Source: an uncultured Gammaproteobacteria bacterium (GTDB taxonomy: Bacteria; Pseudomonadota; Gammaproteobacteria; Arenicellales; Poriferihabitantaceae). Taken from it: a stretch of DNA of 64,000 nucleotides. Location of the stretch: NCBI GenBank assembly GCA_937992195.1, contig CALKKV010000006.1, positions 1 through 64,000 on the forward strand, written 5' to 3'. Within the stretch, counting starts at the first letter, position 1; each line of letters starts with the position of its first letter. The notes below the pieces were generated by a model, which saw only the letters and a list, made by a program, of their open reading frames with translations, ran no database searches and was not told the origin of the DNA. Position numbers and translations under genes: made by a program. This document shows positions 26,552-34,849 of this stretch, in pieces.

Positions 26552-27319
26552 TTAATGATTTACAGCATTGCGTTTTTGCTTTTCGGCTCGAACCCCTGCA
26601 GTATATTCGAGAATACGCTGGCGCAATCCTGGCTTGCTTGCGGTACGTACCAATGCGGCTAAGTCTAGATCGCGCGTATCACAGATTGTTAAATCTAACA
26701 TTTCGACCAGGGACTGATCAGATAAACTTCGGCAGCGATGCACGAGCTCCATAACTACTGAATCCCAAGTATCTTCAGACTCAATACAAGAAACAAGACC
26801 CCATCGCGATGCATCTTCGCAACTTACCGTTTTAGAATCGATTAACATTTCTCTCGCTTGATAGCTACCAATCAAGCGGGACAACCGTCTGGTTCCAAGC
26901 GCTAAGCCGAATTGCCAGCCCGGCATACGAAAACGTGCATCTGGCGCTGCAATTCTTTGCCAACAAGCTGCAAAAATATCGGCACCCGCACCAATTACAT
27001 TTCCCTGCGCTAGCGCAATCACAGGAAACGGGGCATGGTGGATCAGTTGCAATAGTTGTTCAATGCGAACAAATCTAAGCAAAAGATCTCCGTCGCTAAT
27101 GCTCTCTATGTCCGAGAGATTGAATCCTGCGCAGAAATTTCGACCCGCCCCCCTCAAAATACACACTCGCACACCTGCTACGTCGGTGAAGAGGGTAATC
27201 AGCTGCTCGACCATTTGGGGCGAAAGCGCATTGGCATTTTGTGGCTGATTCAGGGTCAGTGAAAGCGTGTCCCCTTCCCGCGCGACAAGAACTGCCGCAT
27301 CACTATCTACATTCTGCAT
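26552..27319 (-). CDS. Crotonase-fold (enoyl-CoA hydratase/isomerase family) protein
   Basis: A 255-residue crotonase-superfamily enzyme acting on an acyl-CoA. Oxyanion-hole segments are present: GRNFCAGFNLSD near residues 59-70 and GNVIGAGADIF near 105-115. The two glutamates used by classical enoyl-CoA hydratases are not evident: the first aligns with an aspartate (GADIF) and the second falls in MPGWQFG, where none is seen. Another crotonase reaction (isomerase, lyase or thioesterase) is therefore possible. It lies 5 bases after the CoA-transferase gene and 6 bases before the nitrile hydratase genes. Confidence 0.8.
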   Translation of the reverse strand: MQNVDSDAAVLVAREGDTLSLTLNQPQNANALSPQMVEQLITLFTDVAGVRVCILRGAGRNFCAGFNLSDIESISDGDLLLRFVRIEQLLQLIHHAPFPVIALAQGNVIGAGADIFAACWQRIAAPDARFRMPGWQFGLALGTRRLSRLIGSYQAREMLIDSKTVSCEDASRWGLVSCIESEDTWDSVVMELVHRCRSLSDQSLVEMLDLTICDTRDLDLAALVRTASKPGLRQRILEYTAGVRAEKQKRNAVNH

Positions 27320-27324
27320 GACGC

Positions 27325-28491
27325 TTAGGCGCTTTCTTCCATTTGATTGACTTCCTTAGCACCGAGATGCATGAGGACATCGTCGGTATGTTCACCCAGT
27401 TCCGGCGGTGGCTGGCGGATCGCCGATATGGTGTTATCAATGCGCAGAGCGGGCCCAAACGTTTTCGTTTTGTGACCGTTGGGTAATGTTATTTCTTGTA
27501 CCCAACCCATGTGCGAAACTTGTTTGTCCAAAAGTGCTTCAGAATAACTGTTGATGGGACTGCATGGAACGCCTTTTTCATTGAACGATTGCAGCCAATA
27601 GGAAACGGTGTTGTGCTTAAACTCTTTCTCGAGTAACTCCTTTAATGCAGTCTGATTCTGCGCCCGTAACTTCGGGTTTAGAAAACGATCATCAAACTTC
27701 CATTGATCTTTTCCAAGAACATCGCACACCAGTTCCCACAGATTATTATTTCCCGCGGCCATTCCGAAGTAACCGTCGTTCGCCTTGAACGCCTGATACG
27801 GGGCATTACGTGGATGCGCGGATCCCAGTTTCTTTGGATCAGTTCGCGTACCAAAATACTCACTTGTCTGCAGCGCGCCAATTGCAAGGGTTGCACCCAA
27901 CATAGCAACATCAATGTGTTGTCCTTTACCCGTAGATGCCCTCTCGACGATAGCGTTACTTACTCCATAAGCTCCGTATAGTGCGGAAACAAAATCACAA
28001 AGTGGTACGCCACATTTGACCGGTGGGCCACCAGGTTCACCGGTCACGCTCATAACACCAGCCATTGCCTGCATTGTGAGGTCAAAACCACCTTCTTTAG
28101 CGCGTGGGCCTGTTTGGCCAAATGCCGAGATTGAACAGTAGATCAGCGTCTCTTTAATCGCAGACATCGTTCCATAATCAATACCTAGTCTGTTCAGGAC
28201 ACCCGGTCTGAAATTCTCAACTACCACATCGCTATTGAGGATCAACTGTTTTGCTGCGCTCCTTCCTTGCTCAGTTTTCAAGTCAAGAATCACAGATTTT
28301 TTATTGCGATTGATCGAAGCGAAGTTCTCACTATAACCATCGCTGATTGGCGGCCACATTCGCATGGCGTCACCAGCAGGCCGCTCAACCTTGATAACTT
28401 CCGCACCTGAATCAGCGAGCAGCATTGCACAAAATGGGCCGGCGGCGATTTCACAAAACTCGACTACCTTTACTCCCTTCAGAGATGTCAT
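27325..28491 (-). CDS. Family III CoA-transferase (CaiB/BaiF)
   Basis: This moves CoA from a donor thioester to a carboxylic acid, here presumably the acid released by the amidase. Family features are a start like VVEFCEIAAGPFCAMLLADSGAEVIKVERP (residues 9-38), NRNKKSVILDLK (61-72), VVENFRPGVLNRLG (90-103) and GQTGP (125-129). Asp137 in GGFDLTMQAM is the candidate catalytic aspartate. The 388-residue length is normal. It sits 27 bases after the IclR gene at the head of the catabolic operon. Confidence 0.9.
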   Translation of the reverse strand: MTSLKGVKVVEFCEIAAGPFCAMLLADSGAEVIKVERPAGDAMRMWPPISDGYSENFASINRNKKSVILDLKTEQGRSAAKQLILNSDVVVENFRPGVLNRLGIDYGTMSAIKETLIYCSISAFGQTGPRAKEGGFDLTMQAMAGVMSVTGEPGGPPVKCGVPLCDFVSALYGAYGVSNAIVERASTGKGQHIDVAMLGATLAIGALQTSEYFGTRTDPKKLGSAHPRNAPYQAFKANDGYFGMAAGNNNLWELVCDVLGKDQWKFDDRFLNPKLRAQNQTALKELLEKEFKHNTVSYWLQSFNEKGVPCSPINSYSEALLDKQVSHMGWVQEITLPNGHKTKTFGPALRIDNTISAIRQPPPELGEHTDDVLMHLGAKEVNQMEESA

Positions 28492-28518
28492 TGTTCTATT
28501 CTCTACTTAAATTTTTGA

Positions 28519-29337
28519 TCAACGTGACACTACTACCGAATTTACATCGCCTACGGTTTGAGAAACTACTCCTTTCCCGAGCATGGTCCATTGTTCCAAA
28601 GAGCATCCGAGCGCCATCGAGATACGTTCTGCAAACTCCCGCAAACGCGGTGCAAAAGTTTCCATTTCGTCTACATGTAATCGACTAGCCGGAGCCGACA
28701 GACCAATTGATGCAACCACAGAGCCATCACTGCCTGCAATCGGTGAAGCCAGACCGATAATATCCGCGCGCCACTCTCCCCGATTAACCGCAAATCCGCG
28801 CTCGCAAATTTTTTCTGCCTCCACTAGAAAGCGATCCAAATCGGTGATCGTCTTGGGGGTATATTTTGTAACCGTGTCAAAACACTTTGTTATCTGCTGC
28901 GGATCAAGGTACGCCATCATTGCTTTTCCCGTAGCAGTGCAATAGGCCGGCGCACGACCACCCAGTTGGGTATAAGCCCGAACTGGTTCTTTGCTTTCAA
29001 TTTTGTCGACGTACAGAACCTCGAACCGATCGAGTATCGATAAATGTACTGCTTCGTTAGTGGTATCGGACAATTTATACATCCAGGGACGTGCGATATC
29101 TCTTAGATCCAGTCCAGAAATAATCTGACTACCGAGTTCCCACATACGTAATGAGGCCTGGTAATTATTATCTCCCGTTTTTTCTACGTACTGTAAATTC
29201 TGCAGGGTTTGCAAAAGCCGGTGTACATTACTCTTACCCATATCACACAGTTTCGAGAGTTCAGTTACCCCTAAAGGGCGCCCGCTTTTTGCCAGGGTTT
29301 CCAGTAACAGGAAGGCTTTGACAACAGCTTTATCCAT
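28519..29337 (-). CDS. IclR-family regulator of the aldoxime/nitrile island
   Basis: The 272-residue protein has an IclR winged helix-turn-helix at residues about 1-65 (KAFLLLETLAKSGRPLGVTELSKLCDMGKSNVHRLLQTL) and a GAF-like effector domain after it (AYCTATGKAMMAYL near residues 131-144, SVVASIGLSAPASRL near 226-240). It is the first gene of the minus-strand operon and is divergent from the aldoxime dehydratase. It probably senses a pathway intermediate and controls both directions through the dyads noted at 29497-29513 and 23587-23613. Confidence 0.9.
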   Translation of the reverse strand: MDKAVVKAFLLLETLAKSGRPLGVTELSKLCDMGKSNVHRLLQTLQNLQYVEKTGDNNYQASLRMWELGSQIISGLDLRDIARPWMYKLSDTTNEAVHLSILDRFEVLYVDKIESKEPVRAYTQLGGRAPAYCTATGKAMMAYLDPQQITKCFDTVTKYTPKTITDLDRFLVEAEKICERGFAVNRGEWRADIIGLASPIAGSDGSVVASIGLSAPASRLHVDEMETFAPRLREFAERISMALGCSLEQWTMLGKGVVSQTVGDVNSVVVSR

Positions 29338-29463
29338 CGATAGTTTTCTATATTATGACTTGATGATTCTAAGTGTATCAGTCGACCAGCTGTCGGATAA
29401 GAGGACGGCTTCATGTTGCGGTCGTTGATAACAAAGAAAAAAGCCAAATTCACCTAAAAGTGG

Positions 29464-29513
29464 TTGATTGCAGTTTTTTCCATAATATAATACACAATTC
29501 TAAATAATAGAAT
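29464..29513 (+). promoter_or_regulatory. Aldoxime dehydratase promoter with overlapping IclR-type operator
   Basis: TTGATT (29464-29469) and TATAAT (29486-29491) are separated by 16 bases and point to the aldoxime dehydratase gene. Right after the -10, at the expected transcription start, lies a perfect dyad ATTCTA-AATAA-TAGAAT (29497-29513). A protein bound there would stop initiation. A related TTCTATATTA occurs at 29346-29355, next to the IclR start. Confidence 0.6.
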
Positions 29514-29549
29514 AGAAATTTAATATTTTTCCAATTCGAGAGATATGTA

Positions 29550-30605
29550 ATGAATCAAAGTAAAAATGCCGGCATGGAAGATCGGTGTTATCCAATGCAG
29601 AAGAAACCAGGTTTCACTCCCGCGGTACAGCGTTATTCAGCAGAATTTCCAGACGATATCAGCGCCTTTCGGGTCTGCTATTTAGGCGTCCAAGGGAGAA
29701 CATTATCAGCTTCAGATAGTCGCCAATTCTTAGACATCGCCTCGACACTTTTCAACCAGCCTGACGGCCCTTTGCTGTTTGATTTTGCGCAATATACCGA
29801 CCCTCAATCTTACGACACGATTTTTGCCACGGCCTATTGGTCCGACAAAAATTCCTACAAAAAATGGCTCAACAATTCCGTCTATCGAGAATGGTGGAAC
29901 GATATCAAAAAGGACAAAGGGGATCTTGGCTATTTCAGAGAGTCTATCGAAGTCTCAACAAGTAGTCTTGAAACCATTGCGTTCAAGGAATACATCCGCG
30001 GTCTAGCTGCTTGTCCAAGACACAAAATAAAACCAATGGGAGAAAGTGGATATTGGGGTGCAGCGAGAGATCGTATTCCTGCTTCTGGGTTTAACAAGTT
30101 AGAATCATCCTTGATCGATGCGGTACCCCAGCCAAACACGCGACCATCGATCGGAAAACGGTTACGAATTCGCCTTCCCCAAAATATTGTCGTGATCCGC
30201 TCAGGTGTATCCTGGAGAGATTGTGGCGAGGAGCAATTGACCAGCTACGAAAAAAATCTTAAACCCAAGCTTGATTTAGGGATGGAATTTCTTCGGCAAA
30301 ACCCGGTCGAAAGTGGGTGTTTGAATATGCGACAGGTTGATGTCATTGACTCGGAGGGAAAGCTGGAGAAAGAATCATTCTGTCTCGGCTATTTCGCTTC
30401 GTTGCAACATCTCGAATCATGGTCACGAAACCATCCTTCGCACCTGGCTATTTTCGGGCAAGCACAAAAGGAGCGCCAGAAATACAAGGATAGGCTAGAG
30501 CTAAGAACATATCATGAGATATTTGTAGTGGATCGAGATGCTGATCTGGATTACGTTAACTGCCACCATCTGACTGGATTGATTCCCTATTTCGCCCCCC
30601 AATAG
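29550..30605 (+). CDS. Haem-dependent aldoxime dehydratase (phenylacetaldoxime dehydratase family)
   Basis: This dehydrates an aldoxime to a nitrile, feeding the nitrile hydratase genes on the opposite strand. The 351-residue length and overall pattern match the family. YFASLQHLESWSRNHPSHLAIFG (about 281-303) contains the candidate proximal haem ligand (His295 or His298). TYHEIFV (320-326) contains His322, matching the distal catalytic histidine, and RSGVSWRDC (217-225) the catalytic serine. The tail, with NCHHLTGLIPYF, is also a family mark. In studied enzymes the haem ligand and distal histidine are numbered 299 and 320; the spacing here is a few residues longer. It is divergent from the IclR gene. 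Confidence 0.9.
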   Translation: MNQSKNAGMEDRCYPMQKKPGFTPAVQRYSAEFPDDISAFRVCYLGVQGRTLSASDSRQFLDIASTLFNQPDGPLLFDFAQYTDPQSYDTIFATAYWSDKNSYKKWLNNSVYREWWNDIKKDKGDLGYFRESIEVSTSSLETIAFKEYIRGLAACPRHKIKPMGESGYWGAARDRIPASGFNKLESSLIDAVPQPNTRPSIGKRLRIRLPQNIVVIRSGVSWRDCGEEQLTSYEKNLKPKLDLGMEFLRQNPVESGCLNMRQVDVIDSEGKLEKESFCLGYFASLQHLESWSRNHPSHLAIFGQAQKERQKYKDRLELRTYHEIFVVDRDADLDYVNCHHLTGLIPYFAPQ

Positions 30606-31125
30606 GTCGCGGTTTGATCAATTCAGGACCTCTAACCTCGCAATACTAAGAGTAACAGTCTGAGCGTCTCGACACTTTTGTAGGTGTGCTTACAAAGGAA
30701 AGTTGCGCTTTCGTTTGCGCCAGTTAACAGGAAAATCTGTATTTACAAACAGTGTCAGATGCACCACGGGCTTAACAATGGTTAGGGCTTTGCTCCCTTG
30801 GGTTTATTGGTCAACAGCTCATCTTTCTAAAGATACTAAAAAGATGTAAGCACACAAGCTCCATCGATACCAATTTTTGCCTCTTTAGACAGGGGTTTGT
30901 TACTTCGATAACGAACCCATACGCTGTGAGATTTTTTGCAGCGCTTTTCCTGGTGTTCATAGGTCCAACTCGACCCGTTCATTACCAGCTAGTAGTGCTG
31001 GAGTTAACATATCTTATCGTTAATGGATTGATATTGATTCTTTGGCTGGGCGACCAAACGGCACTTCACTACAAAGCCTGGTATAGCTATAAGACAGGCA
31101 TGATCTCATCCGTTTCTTAATAATA
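30606..31125. other. Gene-free stretch after the aldoxime dehydratase gene
   Basis: About 520 bases lie between convergent genes. A hairpin at 30893-30918 has 10-bp arms GGGTTTGTTA/TAACGAACCC (one G-T pair) around a loop CTTCGA; it has no T-tract. A 64-residue frame at 30926-31120 has two hydrophobic stretches but no ribosome site, so it is not called a gene. No other structure was seen. Confidence 0.5.
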
Positions 31126-32823
31126 TTAACGAGGCTGTAGTCTATAAAAATCGCCTGCCATATAGGCAAAGTACAATTCTTGATTGGAATACCCCGCTTG
31201 ATTATCTATATTCTCCGGCGGCACCCAGCCAATTGGGACGCCGTCGCTATCGAACAAATTACGACTAACACTACTAGATGGGTAGCTTGGGAAAATCCAG
31301 TCTTCTGAACTCGGCAGCACATTCGGGCCAGTTCGGTTTATGACGTAGGTGAGATACTTCAAACCAACCGGGTCATCGAAGTAAGTCTCACCACTAGCAT
31401 TGAACCTGACTCCTTCACCCACATCATTCATAACGCTGTCATAGGCCTCGTGAGCGTCGCTGAACTGAATGACATTTTCAGTTTCCGTTAGTGGAGCAAG
31501 GCGCTGATATTCGGTCGATAGTTGAGAATTGGCTTCTCCATAAGCTGTTGTTCTATGGTGCCTGATCGCAGGCCAGTTGTCTGCGTTCAAATCTTCAATG
31601 ACGCCTTCAATGAAATTACCTGCCAGGTAAATATCAGGAATAACGGGGCCCTCAACCCAGTCAAGAGTAAAGTCAAATCGAAACATTCGATCTAGCCTTT
31701 GTGAGGACGCCCCTGTGGAAGGCGATTTCTTGTAGTAATTATTGAATAGATCGACCCTGGCCCCGCCAGCTAAATTATTCGTTCTTGACTGCCAACCATA
31801 AACAACATTATTAAACACACGAACCTTAGCGTCAGACCCACCTCCAATATTCGGTTGTCGATGTGTACTGTTGACCCAAAGGTTATGATGCACATCCATG
31901 TTTTTGGCAAGAATTTCAGCTTCGGGGCGAGTATAGCTACCAAATATTGACCCCACGTTGTGACCCCTTATGCCTGGCAGCATGAGTGATCTTTGCACGG
32001 TAATGTTTTTGAAGTCTTCGCCATTAGTATGATAGGAGCCAATACTAAAAGATTCATCCGCATGAAAGCCGGTCGTAACATGATCTATGATGACATCATA
32101 GGTGCGCGTTATCTTGAATCCATCGTCTTCTCTAACAATATTTCCGGTATCACCATCGATCACGTATGTCCAAGGTCCCACCTCAAACGCCCTAAAATCA
32201 TTGCGATTGATCTCTATTGGATACGACTGACCATCGATTGTTACTTCTTCCGTTCCGATTGAAACTGCGCTATCGGTAAAAGCCAATCCGAGCTTGAAAT
32301 CGACATACCGTAGATTTACGTTGTAGATATTATCAAAGAAAAGTTTATAGGTACCCTGCGTAATATGTACACCGCCTAGGTCGCGCGCAGTTTGTCCTGC
32401 AATGGTGATGTTGCCTCCACGTTTTTGATTAACATAGATATCCCCTTGAGTGATTTTAAACTCGCCACCAACCAGAAAAACTACCGTCTTAGCAAGAGAA
32501 GGATTCTCCTCAAGACAATATCTTAAACTTCCAGAATAGGTATCGCTACTTACCAAGTATCGCCCGTTAGCGCTATCCACTAAAGTATCGACAAAACAAG
32601 TTTTTCCGCCGCGCCCCCCGGTGACATAACTTCCTGCCCCTGATGCCGTGGGGAATGCTTTTAGCTCGTCCAACACGATTTTCGATTCTTCTTGGTCATC
32701 CAACAGCAAGTAGAGCATGGATGGAACATATTTATCATTGGGATTGATACTCTGCGCAATTGCCATATCTGCTATAACCATCAAGCCAAAGTACACACAT
32801 GTGATTCTGGTGAATTTATTCAT
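31126..32823 (-). CDS. Secreted pectate-lyase-like (parallel beta-helix) protein
   Basis: A 565-residue exported protein with a signal peptide (MNKFTRITCVYFGLMVIADMAIA, cut before QS). The mature start AFPTASGAGSYVTGGRGGK, followed by SGSLRYCLEENPS, is the typical opening of pectate-lyase-superfamily (PL1-like) beta-helix proteins. Further blocks are NITIAGQTA, DVIIDHVTTGFHADESFSIG, MDVHHNLWVNSTHRQPNIGG and VRVFNNVVYGW. The D-H-x8-D/E pattern and HRQP resemble lyase active-site regions, so cleavage of an acidic polysaccharide is plausible. No other polysaccharide genes are near, and the substrate is unknown. Confidence 0.8.
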   Translation of the reverse strand: MNKFTRITCVYFGLMVIADMAIAQSINPNDKYVPSMLYLLLDDQEESKIVLDELKAFPTASGAGSYVTGGRGGKTCFVDTLVDSANGRYLVSSDTYSGSLRYCLEENPSLAKTVVFLVGGEFKITQGDIYVNQKRGGNITIAGQTARDLGGVHITQGTYKLFFDNIYNVNLRYVDFKLGLAFTDSAVSIGTEEVTIDGQSYPIEINRNDFRAFEVGPWTYVIDGDTGNIVREDDGFKITRTYDVIIDHVTTGFHADESFSIGSYHTNGEDFKNITVQRSLMLPGIRGHNVGSIFGSYTRPEAEILAKNMDVHHNLWVNSTHRQPNIGGGSDAKVRVFNNVVYGWQSRTNNLAGGARVDLFNNYYKKSPSTGASSQRLDRMFRFDFTLDWVEGPVIPDIYLAGNFIEGVIEDLNADNWPAIRHHRTTAYGEANSQLSTEYQRLAPLTETENVIQFSDAHEAYDSVMNDVGEGVRFNASGETYFDDPVGLKYLTYVINRTGPNVLPSSEDWIFPSYPSSSVSRNLFDSDGVPIGWVPPENIDNQAGYSNQELYFAYMAGDFYRLQPR

Positions 32824-32836
32824 AAGTACTTTCTAT

Positions 32837-32860
32837 GATACATAGATACCGGAATGTATC
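32837..32860. promoter_or_regulatory. Inverted repeat just upstream of the beta-helix lyase gene
   Basis: GATACAT (32837-32843) and ATGTATC (32854-32860) flank a 10-base spacer, 14 bases upstream of the lyase start. It could be an operator or a leader hairpin. The rest of the 337-base gap (32824-33160) holds a second hairpin, GTAACCTG-CGGT-CAGGTTAC at 33111-33130, 31 bases past the stop of the small membrane gene; it may end that transcript but has no clear T-run. Confidence 0.4.
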
Positions 32861-33160
32861 GATGTAATGCTCCCACTGTTAACTATGCGTCAAGGATGAC
32901 CCCTATCAAAACAATCGGTCCCCGATGCGTTGCCAGCCAAAAATAACCGACGCCTTTTCTTTTTGTTATTTTTCTACCCGTTTAAGGCTCCAGTGATCAA
33001 CTTTATCTCATTTTCGGCAAGCCTAGCGCGATCTGCATCTTTCCGATGTCGCTGTTCACGATCCTTTGAAATAAGTAGCTGCATCCCTTTTTATTTTATC
33101 ACAACAGCGGGTAACCTGCGGTCAGGTTACGCCGGGAATTAAGTTTGCGGGGTTTTAGAT

Positions 33161-33511
33161 TTATCCCGTACCCAGTCGAGATACTTCAGATCTGGCCTTT
33201 ACCACAACAGTATTTTCGCTATCTATTCCTAGTATATAAAAGTTGTTCACCCCTACTTCCCAAACGAGATACTGTATTGCTTTATTTTCGATTTCATCAC
33301 TTTGGTTTATTTCGAAAACATCTCCTTGCATATAACGTTGTTCTTTATAGTTTCCACCTAGTATCGCAACAACACTCGCTCTTAAATCACCCAAGTTTAC
33401 TGTACGCCATTTTTCTTCAAACCTATTCCTAAAAGCAACAAAGCTATAGAGAAAGTAGATGACGATAAAGATCCCAATAAAAAATTGTCCCGGCATCATT
33501 TTGATATTCAT
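33161..33511 (-). CDS. Small single-pass membrane protein, paralogue of the gene at 36764
   Basis: A 116-residue protein with one N-terminal membrane helix (residues about 8-27) and a soluble domain. The pattern FEEKWRTVNLGDLRASVVAILGG, then YLVWEVGVNNFYILGID...TVVVKA is shared with the protein at 36764-37102 (FESRWNSIRLGETRNSVVSILGE, YSYWMVGVEATYILGFD...TVVYKH). The G-x-x-R-x-SVV-x-ILG stretch recalls SmpA/BamE-like lipoprotein domains, but no lipobox is present. Function is unknown. Confidence 0.65.
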   Translation of the reverse strand: MNIKMMPGQFFIGIFIVIYFLYSFVAFRNRFEEKWRTVNLGDLRASVVAILGGNYKEQRYMQGDVFEINQSDEIENKAIQYLVWEVGVNNFYILGIDSENTVVVKARSEVSRLGTG

Positions 33512-33647
33512 AGCGCAAATATAACGCTAAACATAACACTTTAAAACGCATGTCTTATTGCAGCTTAGACCCACCAAACTGTTTTCACTATCTGCAAAAA
33601 ATGGATATACTTATAAACCATAACTCTCGTTTCCGAAAATTAATAAA

Positions 33648-34643
33648 GTGCAAGGCTTAGAAGTCGGCTATGTGCGCAACAATGCACAAAATAGAGTAGG
33701 TTTCTACCTGACAGACTCCTTTAATCTGCTCCCTATGGCAGCTGCACTTGAACCGCTGCGAATCGCCAACCGTGTGTCAAAAACAGCTTTGTTTGACTGG
33801 TCCATTGTCACTGATGATGGCAAACCGGTAAAAGCATCGAATGGGTTGTCTCATGTCGCAGACTATTCGTTAAAGACTGCACCAGATTTTGATTTCGTCA
33901 TACTGACCGGACCTTTTTTCGTTAAAGACATCCAAAATCCGGAAGTGATTCACTGGGTGAATCGTCAAAACGATAAACTGGCCACAGTGATTGGCCTGGA
34001 ATCAGGCTGCCATATTCTGGCGAAGGCTGGTTTACTAGACGATAGAAGATGCACAACTCACTGGGAGAATCGAGAGGAATTTCGAGATAGCTGGCCCGAA
34101 CACCTGCTTTCCAATGATATCTATGAAATGGATGAGAATGTTTTTACCTGTTCAGGAGGCGCGGCTCCCATCGATATGATGCTTTTTCTCTTTGAGCGCA
34201 TGTATGACCACGAACTGGCGGCTTCCATAGCGGATCGAATGATACATCCGCATATCCGTAACTCGGGCGAACCTCAAACTATGGACCTCCAATCCAGAAC
34301 GGGAATCAATCACCCTGTGGTCCTCGAGTGCATCCAACTTATTGAGGCAAATATTGAACAACCTTTGCTTCCTGAAGAACTGGCCCACTTGATTGGCATT
34401 TCGAAACGCCAGTTGGAACGGTTGTTCCTACGCTACATGAAAACCAGCCCGGCCCGATACTATTTGACGCTGCGTCTTGAGAAAGCGAGATCGCTGATAG
34501 AAAGCAGCAGTGAAAAAATAGCGGATATTGCCAAAGCTACTGGATTTCGCTCTGCTGGACATTTTAGCGCTCGTTACCAATCGAGTTACGGAATCACCCC
34601 TAGCGAGGCAAGAATCCGCAGCATTGAAAAAGAAAGAACCTAA
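33648..34643 (+). CDS. GlxA-family regulator (DJ-1/PfpI domain plus AraC HTH)
   Basis: The 331-residue protein has a class I glutamine-amidotransferase-like (PfpI) domain at about 15-185, including VIGLESGCHILAKAGLLDDRRCTTHWE, and an AraC-type double helix-turn-helix at 220-325 (LPEELAHLIGISKRQLERLFLRYMKTSPARYYL, IADIAKATGFRSAGHFSARYQSSYGITPSEAR). This architecture is that of GbdR/CdhR-type regulators of betaine and carnitine use. That fits the neighbouring BCCT carrier, racemase and Rieske oxygenase. The start is a GTG without a clear ribosome site and is therefore uncertain by a few codons. Confidence 0.88.
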   Translation: MQGLEVGYVRNNAQNRVGFYLTDSFNLLPMAAALEPLRIANRVSKTALFDWSIVTDDGKPVKASNGLSHVADYSLKTAPDFDFVILTGPFFVKDIQNPEVIHWVNRQNDKLATVIGLESGCHILAKAGLLDDRRCTTHWENREEFRDSWPEHLLSNDIYEMDENVFTCSGGAAPIDMMLFLFERMYDHELAASIADRMIHPHIRNSGEPQTMDLQSRTGINHPVVLECIQLIEANIEQPLLPEELAHLIGISKRQLERLFLRYMKTSPARYYLTLRLEKARSLIESSSEKIADIAKATGFRSAGHFSARYQSSYGITPSEARIRSIEKERT

Positions 34644-34740
34644 AAACAACAACTAGCTGGACAGCAAGAAAAACAGATCTCGTTTAAGATAACTCAAGGA
34701 TATTATTTGTCCATATCGATGCAGACATCGCAGGCGTAAA

Positions 34741-34789
34741 AAAGCTGGCAAGCTTGGCGATTAAACCCATCGCCTCACTGCCAGCTTTT
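34741..34789. terminator. Bidirectional terminator between glxA-type gene and BCCT gene
   Basis: AAAGCTGGCA (34741-34750) pairs with TGCCAGCTTT (34779-34788), and a nested stem GGCGAT/ATCGCC (34756-34761 and 34769-34774) closes the interior. A-rich and T-rich ends flank the hairpin on both strands, as expected of a terminator serving two converging genes. Confidence 0.75.
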
Positions 34790-34849
34790 CGTTTCAGTAC
34801 ACTCGCAAAAACACTATCTACGAATGTATGCGGCTAATGCACGGCCAGA

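Noticed and set aside
30926..31120. A 64-residue frame with two hydrophobic segments
   Set aside because: No ribosome site, no recognised family and an isolated position in a non-coding gap; could be chance.
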